Shown here one piece after another: positions 9,839 to 18,204 of a stretch of 64,000 bases of DNA. Positions within the stretch are counted from its first letter, which is position 1, and each line of letters opens with the position of its first letter. A program made the translations under genes and the position numbers. Source of the DNA: Chitinophaga tropicalis. Lineage in GTDB: Bacteria > Bacteroidota > Bacteroidia > Chitinophagales > Chitinophagaceae. The DNA is taken from positions 248,001-312,000 of the forward strand of contig NZ_WRXN01000004.1 of assembly GCF_009758205.1 (NCBI RefSeq). Reading direction: 5' to 3'. Below the pieces are notes generated by a model that made no database searches, had not been told where the DNA came from, and saw only the letters and a program-made list of their open reading frames with translations.

Positions 9839-10492
9839 TTAGTCATGAAACTTTACTGGTTTGGCAGGTATGCCTACGGCAGTACATTTTGGGGGCAGGC
9901 TTTTGGCCACGATAGCTCCCATGCCAATTGTAGTTTCTTCACCGATATCTGACCTGTTAATTATTTTAGCGCCTGTTCCGCCATAAACACATTCGGCAAT
10001 ATTGACTTCGCCGGATATATTTACAGAAGGCATAAATGAGGAATAATCTCCTATTACGGTATCATGGCCAACAGTGCATCCGAGGTTGAGTATGACATGC
10101 CGGCCGATGCGGATATTAACCGTTATGAGACATCCTGCGCAGATGATAGAACCTTCCCCGATCGTGACATCGTCTCTGCCAATGAAAACGCTGGGGTGAA
10201 TTAATACGGGGTACCAGATATGTTTGTTCGTTAAATTCCCAATAATATTTTTCTTTGCTTTGGGATTACCTACTGCTACTACTATTCCTAAATCTTCAGA
10301 AATGCTGTTGAGCTCTATCGTCCCTCCCAGTACGGGATAACCGTTTACCATGTGTCCCTTCTCCATTCCGTCGTCGTAGAATCCGACAAATTCGAGTTGG
10401 GAGTGTTTACTGTTAACGTCATTGATCTGGTCTATCAGCATTTTGACCTCCCGGCCAAAACCGCCAGCACCATAAATTGCAATTTGCTTCAT
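9839..10492 (-). CDS. NeuD/PglD-family sugar O- or N-acetyltransferase
   Basis: 217 residues. An N-terminal Rossmann-like region starts with AIYGAGGFGRE (nucleotide-sugar binding), followed by a left-handed beta-helix of hexapeptide repeats (IGEGSIICAG, IGRHVILN, IGEETTIGMG). This is the layout of NeuD and PglD acetyltransferases, which transfer acetyl from acetyl-CoA to sialic acid or to a UDP-4-amino sugar. It lies left of the large EPS operon on the same strand but is separated by two genes, so it is probably expressed separately and decorates a surface glycan. The exact acceptor cannot be read from sequence. Confidence 0.8.
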   Translation of the reverse strand: MKQIAIYGAGGFGREVKMLIDQINDVNSKHSQLEFVGFYDDGMEKGHMVNGYPVLGGTIELNSISEDLGIVVAVGNPKAKKNIIGNLTNKHIWYPVLIHPSVFIGRDDVTIGEGSIICAGCLITVNIRIGRHVILNLGCTVGHDTVIGDYSSFMPSVNISGEVNIAECVYGGTGAKIINRSDIGEETTIGMGAIVAKSLPPKCTAVGIPAKPVKFHD

Positions 10493-10588
10493 AGGGGAAA
10501 ACGTATAAAGTGTGGAATTAATAATTAAGCCGCCGCAAAATAGAGAAACTGAAGTGAATATATGTTAATCTCAGGTTAATAACAAAAA

Positions 10589-12163
10589 TTATCTTATCAG
10601 CGTAAGATTTCCTTGTTGCTGCATGAGTTGTTGTTTGCCGTTGGTATAAGTCACTACCCACAAATAGCTGCCTGAGGGCATGTTTCCGCCGTCCCAGCCC
10701 CTGTCGGGATTACGTGTTTCAAATACCAGTTGTCCCCACCTGCCATAAACGGCCAGCCGGAAACCGGTTACCGCATCATGCACTTTTGCTTTAAAAACAT
10801 CATTGATACCATCTCCATTCGGGCTGAAAGCGTTAGGCATAAAAACGTTACAGCTCATTGTATTTTTGAATACTTCTACAGCACCATCCACAATACAATT
10901 AAGGCTATCCATGACATAATACCTGTAAGCTCCTGCTTTCAGGTGTGTGAATTTTCCTTCTGCCAGATAAGAAGATCCATCCAGGGAATACTTATAAGGC
11001 GGTGTTCCGTTTTGGCCTTTCAGTGTTATCTGTCCATCTTCAGCGTAATTACAACTGGTTGCCTTGCTTTCAGCCAATGCTGTGGGTATGGGAACAGCTT
11101 CCGGAGCTATCATTTGCAGACCATCAACTGTAACTGTGCATTGGTTCTCATCTTTAATGATCAGGCTATATTTTCCGGCTGATAAATGAGTGAAAACGGG
11201 AGAAGCCTGATAACTGGCACCGTTATCAATGCTGTAACGATAGGGCTCTATTCCGCCATTTACATTTGCCGAGATGTTCCCTGAATTCGGGTCATGGCAA
11301 TCCGGTTGGGTAACAACTGCTGATGCTGCTACTTCATATTCTCCAATTACAACATTTGCTACAGCTTCTTCTCCTTTCCTGTCGGTGATCTTTACTTCAT
11401 ATCTGCCAGCGGGCACATCTGAAATTTCCTGTCCGGTGTAGCCACCGGGAGTCCATGAATATGAATAAGGCGCTTCCCCGTTAAATACCTTTAATGCTGC
11501 CCCGCCGGTTGTTGTGCCTTTACATGCTTTACGGACAGATACTTCAACATTGAGCACCTCGCTTATTTCAGAAGAAAAATTATCTATTAAAATACCAGCG
11601 GCATATTTTTTTCCTGCGCAGGAACCTTTGAAATATGGTCCGCAGAGTATATACTCCACATCCTCTTCCGGTACGAACCTGATAGTATATCTTTTCCATT
11701 CACGATGTGAAATAATACCGGACTTCCATAACACCTGACGGGCTTCACAGGAAGCACTGCTACCGAACACAGCAAAGCTGCCATAGCATAATTCATTACA
11801 ATAGAAACCGGGAAAAGCCAGGTCAACTGAAAGTGTGTAGGTCTTTCCCTTTTTTAAACGGGCGCTGAGACGCTGACCAATTCCTTCATAAAAATTGCTG
11901 TCACACAGGGCACCGACATAGGTAGTGCCGTTAGATGCAGTCTGCTCTATCTGACAATATTTGTTAGCAATGGGCAGCAGGTCTGGTGTAGCTCCGCATG
12001 TGAACCAGCCAGCAGGCGAAGCGCCAACACCCGGGCGTCCTTCCAATGATGGGTTGGTAAGCTGTACAGCCTGGGCAACTACTAATTCATTGGCAAAAAA
12101 AATAAGTACTACCAAAAGGCAGATAACTGCACCTGAAAATGGGTTCTTCCATAGGATCTTCAT
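10589..12163 (-). CDS. Secreted protein with SprB-like repeats and T9SS type B C-terminal domain
   Basis: 524 residues with an N-terminal membrane/signal segment. A probable carbohydrate-binding-like region (about 35-205) contains several Cys residues. Three or so SprB-type repeats follow, recognisable by GG..PY.YS and L.AG.Y.. motifs (PYSYSWTPGGYTG, PYRYSIDNGASY, PYKYSLDGSSY). The gliding-motility-associated C-terminal domain begins at NAFSPNGDGINDVF and is the type B T9SS export signal. The protein is therefore predicted to be exported by type IX secretion and displayed or released, probably as an adhesin or matrix protein. It sits beside the EPS locus but reads as its own unit, with a -7 box just upstream. 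Confidence 0.85.
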   Translation of the reverse strand: MKILWKNPFSGAVICLLVVLIFFANELVVAQAVQLTNPSLEGRPGVGASPAGWFTCGATPDLLPIANKYCQIEQTASNGTTYVGALCDSNFYEGIGQRLSARLKKGKTYTLSVDLAFPGFYCNELCYGSFAVFGSSASCEARQVLWKSGIISHREWKRYTIRFVPEEDVEYILCGPYFKGSCAGKKYAAGILIDNFSSEISEVLNVEVSVRKACKGTTTGGAALKVFNGEAPYSYSWTPGGYTGQEISDVPAGRYEVKITDRKGEEAVANVVIGEYEVAASAVVTQPDCHDPNSGNISANVNGGIEPYRYSIDNGASYQASPVFTHLSAGKYSLIIKDENQCTVTVDGLQMIAPEAVPIPTALAESKATSCNYAEDGQITLKGQNGTPPYKYSLDGSSYLAEGKFTHLKAGAYRYYVMDSLNCIVDGAVEVFKNTMSCNVFMPNAFSPNGDGINDVFKAKVHDAVTGFRLAVYGRWGQLVFETRNPDRGWDGGNMPSGSYLWVVTYTNGKQQLMQQQGNLTLIR

Positions 12164-12182
12164 AGGTAATATTCAGGCAGAA

Positions 12183-12190
12183 CAAATATA
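12183..12190 (-). promoter_or_regulatory. Candidate -7 box (TATATTTG)
   Basis: Minus-strand TATATTTG fits TAnnTTTG and lies 20-27 bases upstream of the T9SS type B protein's start codon, the expected place for a short 5' UTR. No clear -33 TTTG. Confidence 0.45.
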
Positions 12191-12443
12191 CATATTTTAC
12201 ATTAACATATATAAAAAATTAATGTTATGCTTAAAAGTTCAGGGAGGGTTCATTTCAGAGTGCAGGTGTATTTCTATTGTTGTGTTACTTTTTATTCCTG
12301 ACGGTTACTTCTAATCAAAAAAGGAGAAGCACCGAACACTTACAGCAATTTGCCGAATGCAAGACATGATAAAACCGAAGTCTGTTAAGTTATTGTTTAC
12401 CGGATCCTTGTTGTAACTCTTTAATATTAATTAATATACGTCT

Positions 12444-13091
12444 ATGGAAATTAAAATTGAACAACTTTACAGATTTCAAGCTTCCTGCAAAGTAGTCAGA
12501 GCACATACCACTGCACGAAATTTTGTTGAAATTGGTGGTGTTGACGCCACATTTAAAAAGTATGTTCCACATGACTCATGGCTTATCCTTGACAAATATG
12601 GGAATCCCGATGTAGTAGCTGATCTGGACGGCAGAACGTCTAAATTACCATTTGAAGATAACTCTGTTGAATATGTAATATGTACAGAAGTACTGGAGCA
12701 TTTACGAATGGGCACTCCACTATTGCAGGAAATATTTCGTTGCCTGCGGCCCAACGGTGAATTTTTTGTTACTGTTCCTAATGCCGTTTCATTGGGGAAC
12801 CGATTAAAATGGTTATTAGGTAAAGTTCCCTATATGGCAGCATCTGGTGATTGCGGGGCGCCTTTGGGAGGAACGGGTATATTAATAGATGGGCATTGGG
12901 AAGCATCTCATGTTATTGATTTTAATAAGCACAGATTAAGCAAATATTTAAACAGAGTAGGATTCCAGATAGATAAATGGTATTCATTCGGTGCAAATAC
13001 GGGCTTAGGGTTTAAGCTCCCATCATCATTAACTCCTATTTCTTTAAATGATTTTTTAGCAGTAAAAGTAAGAAAGCCTCAAAAAAATTAA
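12444..13091 (+). CDS. Class I SAM-dependent methyltransferase
   Basis: 215 residues resembling Methyltransf_11-type enzymes of polysaccharide loci. Visible landmarks are DVVADLDGRTSKLPF (acidic loop with the LPF segment before motif II), VEYVICTEVLEHL (post-II) and LRPNGEFFVTVPN. The first glycine-rich SAM motif is degenerate, as is common in this group. It is the only plus-strand gene between 9.8 and 35.9 kb, placed between the adhesin gene and the end of the EPS operon, and it is visibly richer in A/T than its neighbours. It could methylate a sugar of the surface polysaccharide; the acceptor is unknown. A terminator follows. Confidence 0.8.
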   Translation: MEIKIEQLYRFQASCKVVRAHTTARNFVEIGGVDATFKKYVPHDSWLILDKYGNPDVVADLDGRTSKLPFEDNSVEYVICTEVLEHLRMGTPLLQEIFRCLRPNGEFFVTVPNAVSLGNRLKWLLGKVPYMAASGDCGAPLGGTGILIDGHWEASHVIDFNKHRLSKYLNRVGFQIDKWYSFGANTGLGFKLPSSLTPISLNDFLAVKVRKPQKN

Positions 13092-13154
13092 CTTCTATAT
13101 AGAAGTTTAAAGGAATCTTTTAAAATCAGGTAAGGCAACCTGATGATTTAGCGG

Positions 13155-13192
13155 CGTGCCAAAGGAATCTTTCTTATGGCACGTGCTTTTTT
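13155..13192 (+). terminator. Rho-independent terminator after the methyltransferase
   Basis: Stem CGTGCCA / TGGCACG with a 15-base loop followed by T6 (13187-13192). It faces the end of the convergent EPS operon. A smaller palindrome (AACTTCTATATAGAAGTT, 13090-13107) overlaps the gene's stop. Confidence 0.7.
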
Positions 13193-13194
13193 AA

Positions 13195-14553
13195 TTAAAA
13201 ATTCTTGTATCCTCCGCGTAAGATCTTATTTCCTGAAACGTCTGTTGATGATCTGTATTTAGCAGAAGGCGGCATTGATACGCAGGCTTTGGGAGAATTA
13301 GGATTCACTCCAAGCTGACAGTTCCGGATAACATACTTTCCATTTCTGTAGTTCTCAATGTTGCAATCTGCACGGTTATCAAAAACACATCCATCAAACA
13401 CCGTCATCACATCCAGTGTTTTCTGGGCAGAGAAAGATTCTATCATTGTACCTCTTATCTCCGGTTTCCTGGAGTCAATTATAAAAGAGCAATTAATAAA
13501 GCTGTTCTTCTTATAGATCGGAGCAGGGTCTCTCTCCATATTATAATCTATCTGGATGGGCATCACGGTATCGCTGTTTTCTTTTAAAGGCAATACAATT
13601 TTGCAATTCCGGAATTCCAGGTTATTGCGGACCATTCTTCCGATTCCACGCAGTTCACAATCCGTAAAAGTTCCCACCAGGTTACCAAGAAATGTTTCAC
13701 CCTTAACTGTTACATTCTGAATATCTACAGTAACGGGCTCAACATTATATATACCACTCAGATCAAGTTTCTGTGAAAGGGTTACATTCTGTACGATGAA
13801 GCTGCAGGCAAATTTTTTCTTCACCTGTTGTACAGGCTCGCTTTCGAGGTTATTCATCCGGGAATTGGTGATCCTGATCTGCTGGGGCATCATAGAGAAG
13901 TCTATGTCAGAACGTGTTCTTGTTCTCCCTGTAGCGGTAACATTATCTGCCAGGAACTGTTTACCCAGGTTATTGACCCATATATGATCGGCAATAGGAT
14001 TATAGAAATATACATTCTGTACTTTAAACGAGTTATATACAAAGTCTTCGTTCTTTCCTCCAAAGCGTATTGTAGCTGCATGTTCCAGGTCATAAGGATG
14101 CAAAGGCTTCATCTGTTTATCTGCATTATCGTCAAATGCAATATCCTTTATGGTAATATTGACATTACCGGAAGCATTATTAATATTGAATATTACAATT
14201 GACAGGTTTGCATTGACTGATCCATCCTTCCGTTTCAGAATTGTATTCTTCCCCTCCCCCATCAGCACTACTTCAGAATTTGCCTGTAAGGCGGGCACTA
14301 TAATATTGCTGGACACTATATATGTACCTGCAGGAATGAATAAGGGTAAATTGGCTTTAATAGCCTTATCCCAGGCTTTATTGATGGCAATGGCATCATC
14401 TGTCAGTCCATCGCCCTTTGCGCCAAAATCCCTGGCATTGATCACTTTTTGCGCCATTACAGGCACCGCATTCAGAACATTAATGATCAAACATACACTG
14501 ACCGCTACAATAAAAGTAAAACGCCATTTCATATAGAAATATTTAAATTTCAT
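13195..14553 (-). CDS. Exported right-handed beta-helix (Pectate_lyase_3-like) protein
   Basis: 452 residues with a signal peptide ending near VMAQ. It then opens with INARDFGAKGDGLTDDA, the start of the Pectate_lyase_3/GH28-like beta-helix fold found in polygalacturonases, phage tailspikes and EPS depolymerases. Repeated beta-strand rungs continue to the C-terminus. It is the last gene of the EPS operon, 78 bases after the aminotransferase. That position suggests a periplasmic or surface lyase or epimerase acting on the polymer made by the operon; this is inference, and no catalytic residues could be assigned. An alternative ATG at 14532 gives a tidier signal peptide. Confidence 0.75.
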   Translation of the reverse strand: MKFKYFYMKWRFTFIVAVSVCLIINVLNAVPVMAQKVINARDFGAKGDGLTDDAIAINKAWDKAIKANLPLFIPAGTYIVSSNIIVPALQANSEVVLMGEGKNTILKRKDGSVNANLSIVIFNINNASGNVNITIKDIAFDDNADKQMKPLHPYDLEHAATIRFGGKNEDFVYNSFKVQNVYFYNPIADHIWVNNLGKQFLADNVTATGRTRTRSDIDFSMMPQQIRITNSRMNNLESEPVQQVKKKFACSFIVQNVTLSQKLDLSGIYNVEPVTVDIQNVTVKGETFLGNLVGTFTDCELRGIGRMVRNNLEFRNCKIVLPLKENSDTVMPIQIDYNMERDPAPIYKKNSFINCSFIIDSRKPEIRGTMIESFSAQKTLDVMTVFDGCVFDNRADCNIENYRNGKYVIRNCQLGVNPNSPKACVSMPPSAKYRSSTDVSGNKILRGGYKNF

Positions 14554-14631
14554 TCCTTCTGCCGCGTTCCACGAAGCAAAAACGGGGTCTCAATAACTCC
14601 TGACAATCTGATTCAAAAACAACTCACAGGT

Positions 14632-15753
14632 TTAAAGTGTTTTTATGATTTTAACAATTCTCTGCAGGTCATCCTGGCTCAGGTTCGATCCACTGGGCAG
14701 GCATAATCCCTGTTTAAACAACGCTTCAGATACTCCGTTTACATAAGCGGGCGCACCGGAAAACACGGGTTGCAGGTGCATGGGTTTCCACAGCGGTCTT
14801 GATTCAATATTCTGTTTTTCCAGGGCTATCCTGACGGTTTCCCGGTCTATCGCTCCGTTAGCTGTCTCATCTATTATTACGGTTGTTAGCCACCGGTTAC
14901 TGAAATAACCATCGGGCTCGTCTACAAACCTGATATTACCATTGTCAGACAAACGTTCTTTATAAAAGGAATAATTAGCTCTCCTTCTCCGGATACGTTC
15001 CTCAAGCACCAGCATCTGTCCTCTTCCTATCCCGGCGCAGACATTGCTCATACGATAATTATAACCTATCTGCGAGTGTTCATAGTGAGGTGCAGCATCC
15101 CGTGCCTGTGTAGCCAGGAAGCGGGCCTTTCTGATAATATCTTCCTCATCGGCAATCAAGGCACCGCCTCCACTGGTTGTAATGATCTTATTCCCGTTAA
15201 AGCTGAGCACTCCCAATGTTCCCAATGTACCGCAGGCCTTGCCGTTCCATTGTGACCCCAGTGCTTCTGCAGCATCTTCCAGGATGGGTATACCATAGTT
15301 ATTCGCAATTTCAGTTATCCTGTCCATTTGCGCAGGCATGCCATATAAGTGAACAAGGATAATGGCCTTAAGTTTTTTGCCCCTGGCAAGCCTTTCTTTG
15401 ATGGCCTGTTCCAGCAATGAAGGGTCCATATTCCAGGTGGTATGCTCACTATCCACAAAAACGGGGGTAGCGCCTACATAGGTGATAGGATTAGCAGAGG
15501 CAGAGAAGGTCATACTCTGGCAGATCACTTCATCTCCGGGCTGCACGCCTAATAAGATCAGGCCCAGGTGTAATGCTGCTGTGCCGGAAGATAAAGCTGC
15601 TACGTGTTTAGCCCCGGTATAGGCAGACAGGTCCTGTTCAAATCCATCCACATTAGGTCCTAATGGCGCAATCCAGTTTGTTGTAAAGGCTTCTGTTACA
15701 AAATCAACCTCATTCCCTCCCATATGAGGTGAGGATAACCATATTTTTTGCAT
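14632..15753 (-). CDS. pglE: PglE-like PLP-dependent sugar aminotransferase
   Basis: 373 residues of the DegT/DnrJ/EryC1/StrS family. The PLP lysine is Lys189 in SFNGNKIITTSGGG, with SSGTAALHLG (phosphate binding) and ED AAEALGS upstream. By family and context it should aminate the 4-keto sugar made by the PglF-like dehydratase at 32.9-34.9 kb to UDP-4-amino-4,6-dideoxy-GlcNAc. The PglD-like acetyltransferase and PglC-like transferase immediately upstream in the same operon support this over other DegT roles. Length and motifs are intact. Confidence 0.87.
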   Translation of the reverse strand: MQKIWLSSPHMGGNEVDFVTEAFTTNWIAPLGPNVDGFEQDLSAYTGAKHVAALSSGTAALHLGLILLGVQPGDEVICQSMTFSASANPITYVGATPVFVDSEHTTWNMDPSLLEQAIKERLARGKKLKAIILVHLYGMPAQMDRITEIANNYGIPILEDAAEALGSQWNGKACGTLGTLGVLSFNGNKIITTSGGGALIADEEDIIRKARFLATQARDAAPHYEHSQIGYNYRMSNVCAGIGRGQMLVLEERIRRRRANYSFYKERLSDNGNIRFVDEPDGYFSNRWLTTVIIDETANGAIDRETVRIALEKQNIESRPLWKPMHLQPVFSGAPAYVNGVSEALFKQGLCLPSGSNLSQDDLQRIVKIIKTL

Positions 15754-15781
15754 ACTTTAATTTATCTTGATACCAGTTATA

Positions 15782-16402
15782 TTAATGATTATGTCTGATC
15801 ACTTTTGCGGGGTTGCCTACAACGATGGCATGGTCTTCAACATCTTTCAGTACTACTGCCCCGGCGCCTATAGTGGCCCATCTTCCAACATTCACTCCCT
15901 GTATTATCACCGCTCCTGCGCCAATATGTGTTCCTTCTCCTACCGTGACATTGCCCGCCAGGCAGGCATTGGGGGAGATATGCACGAAGTCTTCAATAAT
16001 ACAATCATGATCAACAGAACAATTTGTATTAAGAATAACATGCTTCCCGATAGATGAATCACTGTTCACACTAACGCCGGCCATGATAACTGTGCCTTCT
16101 CCGACATCACATCTCCTGGAAATAGCAGCTTTAGGATGGACAGCTGTTGTATACAGCAGATCAAACCTCTCTGTATGGTCTTTCCTCGTTTTATTATTCC
16201 CGATAGAGATGATAAAACGGGCATTCTGCGGATATTCTCCCTGTTGCAGGTTGCCTATAACAGGATAGCCCGACAGTTCTTTCTTCTCAGGATTGCTGTC
16301 AAAAAGGCCTGCCACTGTTCTGTTCTCTTCTTCAATTATCTCCAGGATAACTTTTCCGTGACCGCTTGCGCCTATCAGGTACACAGGTTCTTTATTTTCC
16401 AT
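15782..16402 (-). CDS. pglD: PglD-like UDP-4-amino-sugar N-acetyltransferase
   Basis: 206 residues from the ATG at 16402. A longer reading frame begins with a TTG inside the upstream gene and is less likely. N-terminal GASGHGK is the UDP-sugar binding loop. The C-terminal left-handed beta-helix contains DHDC with a candidate catalytic His132 and NACLAGN. PglD acetylates the C4 amine of UDP-4-amino-4,6-dideoxy-GlcNAc to give UDP-N,N'-diacetylbacillosamine. It starts 10 bases after the PglC-like gene ends and lies 28 bases before the PglE-like gene, matching the order of the dedicated pathway. Confidence 0.87.
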   Translation of the reverse strand: MENKEPVYLIGASGHGKVILEIIEEENRTVAGLFDSNPEKKELSGYPVIGNLQQGEYPQNARFIISIGNNKTRKDHTERFDLLYTTAVHPKAAISRRCDVGEGTVIMAGVSVNSDSSIGKHVILNTNCSVDHDCIIEDFVHISPNACLAGNVTVGEGTHIGAGAVIIQGVNVGRWATIGAGAVVLKDVEDHAIVVGNPAKVIRHNH

Positions 16403-16412
16403 TATGCAGATT

Positions 16413-17030
16413 TTAGTTTTCAATCGGAGATTTCCCCTGGAATTTTTCGGCAGTAGCCTGTCCTTCCTGGTTTATTCCTTCTGATTTAATTACTTTAAAA
16501 ACAGTTGCTGCCAGAATTTCCAGGTCCAGTTTAAAGCTCAGATTATTCACATACCAGACATCATATTCAAACTTCTGCTGCCATGTAATGGCGTTCCTTC
16601 CCTTTACCTGCGCCCAGCCGGTGATGCCGGGCTTCACGTCGTGCCTGCGTTTCTGGTGCTCATCATACAAGGGCAGATATTCAACCAGCAGAGGACGGGG
16701 GCCTACCAGGCTCATATCTCCTTTGATAACATTTAACAGCTGGGGAATTTCGTCCAGCGAGGTTTTCCTGATAAACTTTCCCACAGGGGTCAATCGCTGC
16801 CTGTCCGGAAGCAGCACTCCGTTACTATCTTTCCGGTCTGTCATTGTTTTGAACTTTATAACGCTAAAGATCCTCTCATCTTTTCCCGGCCTTCTTTGCA
16901 GGAAAAAAGGCGTACCGCTGTTCACAATGAACAGAAGAACCGTACAAACCAGGAATACAGGCAAAAGCAGGGAAAAGGCAACAAGCGCTATAATAAAATC
17001 CATTACTGGCTTTATACAACTCTTATACAT
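16413..17030 (-). CDS. pglC: PglC-like initiating phosphoglycosyl transferase
   Basis: 205 residues, the small monotopic phosphoglycosyl transferase type. A single hydrophobic N-terminal segment (about 8-36) is followed by FKTMTD, the catalytic dyad Asp93-Glu94 in TSLDEIPQL, DMSLVGPRP and PGITGWAQVKGRN. It should transfer a phospho-sugar, by context diacetylbacillosamine or a related 2,4-diamino sugar, from UDP to undecaprenyl phosphate, the first membrane step of the repeat unit. It is the only initiating transferase in the operon. Confidence 0.9.
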   Translation of the reverse strand: MYKSCIKPVMDFIIALVAFSLLLPVFLVCTVLLFIVNSGTPFFLQRRPGKDERIFSVIKFKTMTDRKDSNGVLLPDRQRLTPVGKFIRKTSLDEIPQLLNVIKGDMSLVGPRPLLVEYLPLYDEHQKRRHDVKPGITGWAQVKGRNAITWQQKFEYDVWYVNNLSFKLDLEILAATVFKVIKSEGINQEGQATAEKFQGKSPIEN

Positions 17031-17036
17031 AGTAAC

Positions 17037-18200
17037 TCACTTTAAGTATTTATTTTCCAGGACCCTGTACTCTGCTAATAAAGTACTCCACAGTAAATGC
17101 TGATCATACCTGTCTATGATCATTTTCCGGCTTACAGACGCCATGTCCTTTCTTCTCTTTTCGTCCCGGATAAGCAGCTCTATGGCTTCTCTTAACTTAC
17201 TTTCGTCTTTGGGTGGAATGATCATACCATTCTTCCCTTCCTCAATGATCTCATTACACCCGTTGATATCGGTAACGATGGATGGCAGTCCCATGGCCCC
17301 TGCCTGCATAACAACATTAGGAAAGCCTTCCCTGTAACTGGGAAAAACAAATATGTTGCTCATGGCAAGGAAAGGTCTGACATCTTCCTGGTAATCTACC
17401 CAGACAATGTTCCTATCATTCCGGATGGCATTTTCCACTTCGGGCTGAACCGGGCTCAGGTCGGGCTCAAAAGGCCCTGTCAGTAATAATTTAAGGGCGG
17501 GGTACTGAGGCGCAAGCTTTAAAAAAGCCTGGATGAGCTCATGTATCCCCTTATCCTTCACCATCCTTCCTACAAAACATAAGACAATATCATTTTCACT
17601 CAGTCCGTATTTTTCCCGGAGGCTTCTGAGCTGCTCTGCCGAAAAATGTTCCGGGCTGAAATATGCGGTGTCTATTCCGTTGGAACTGCCATTTCCGATC
17701 ACTTTAAGCTTGAATTCCGGGCAATAACGGTTCTTCACCATTATATCCTTCATACGGTAGGAATTGGGATAAACATGCATGGCACATGAGTATGTGAGCT
17801 TCTCTGTCCATTCCAGCAGGCGTCTTTTAGGGCCCTGGGCCTCCAGTAAAGGCAAACCGGCAACTGTATGTAACCTGATAGGTACACCGGCTATCCTGGC
17901 AGCGATCATACCGAGCAAGCCGGCTTTAGGAGTATGTGTATGTACTATCAGTGGTTTCTCTGCTTTCAGGAACCTGCATAACGATATCAAAGCCGCCAGG
18001 TCTTTAAAGGGAGTGATCTTACGTGTCATGTCAACCGCCTTTGTTCTGACGCCCTGGTCCTTCCCTACCAGATCCAGGTATTTGCCGCCGGAAGAAACTG
18101 CAACCACTTCATAATGGGAAGAGATATACTTCAACTGGTTACTTAACAGTTTATGCAGTGAAAGAGGTACAGTGGTGATTCGAATCAATTTACCTGGCAT
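17037..18200 (-). CDS. GT4-family glycosyltransferase (PglA-like)
   Basis: 387 residues, GT-B fold. The N-terminal half contains HTHTPKAGLLG and the C-terminal half FPSYREGFPNVVMQAGAMGLP, the family 4 E-x7-E region that binds the nucleotide-sugar donor. This arrangement is common for the second transferase after PglC-type enzymes, adding a HexNAc to the lipid-linked first sugar. It lies directly between asnB and the PglC-like gene with gaps of 4 and 6 bases, so it is co-transcribed. Donor and linkage are not readable. Confidence 0.88.
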   Translation of the reverse strand: MPGKLIRITTVPLSLHKLLSNQLKYISSHYEVVAVSSGGKYLDLVGKDQGVRTKAVDMTRKITPFKDLAALISLCRFLKAEKPLIVHTHTPKAGLLGMIAARIAGVPIRLHTVAGLPLLEAQGPKRRLLEWTEKLTYSCAMHVYPNSYRMKDIMVKNRYCPEFKLKVIGNGSSNGIDTAYFSPEHFSAEQLRSLREKYGLSENDIVLCFVGRMVKDKGIHELIQAFLKLAPQYPALKLLLTGPFEPDLSPVQPEVENAIRNDRNIVWVDYQEDVRPFLAMSNIFVFPSYREGFPNVVMQAGAMGLPSIVTDINGCNEIIEEGKNGMIIPPKDESKLREAIELLIRDEKRRKDMASVSRKMIIDRYDQHLLWSTLLAEYRVLENKYLK

Positions 18201-18204
18201 TCTC

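Noticed and set aside
16403..16423. TTG extension of the PglD-like gene
   Set aside because: It overlaps the previous gene and adds seven residues not seen in the family; the ATG at 16402 is a better start.
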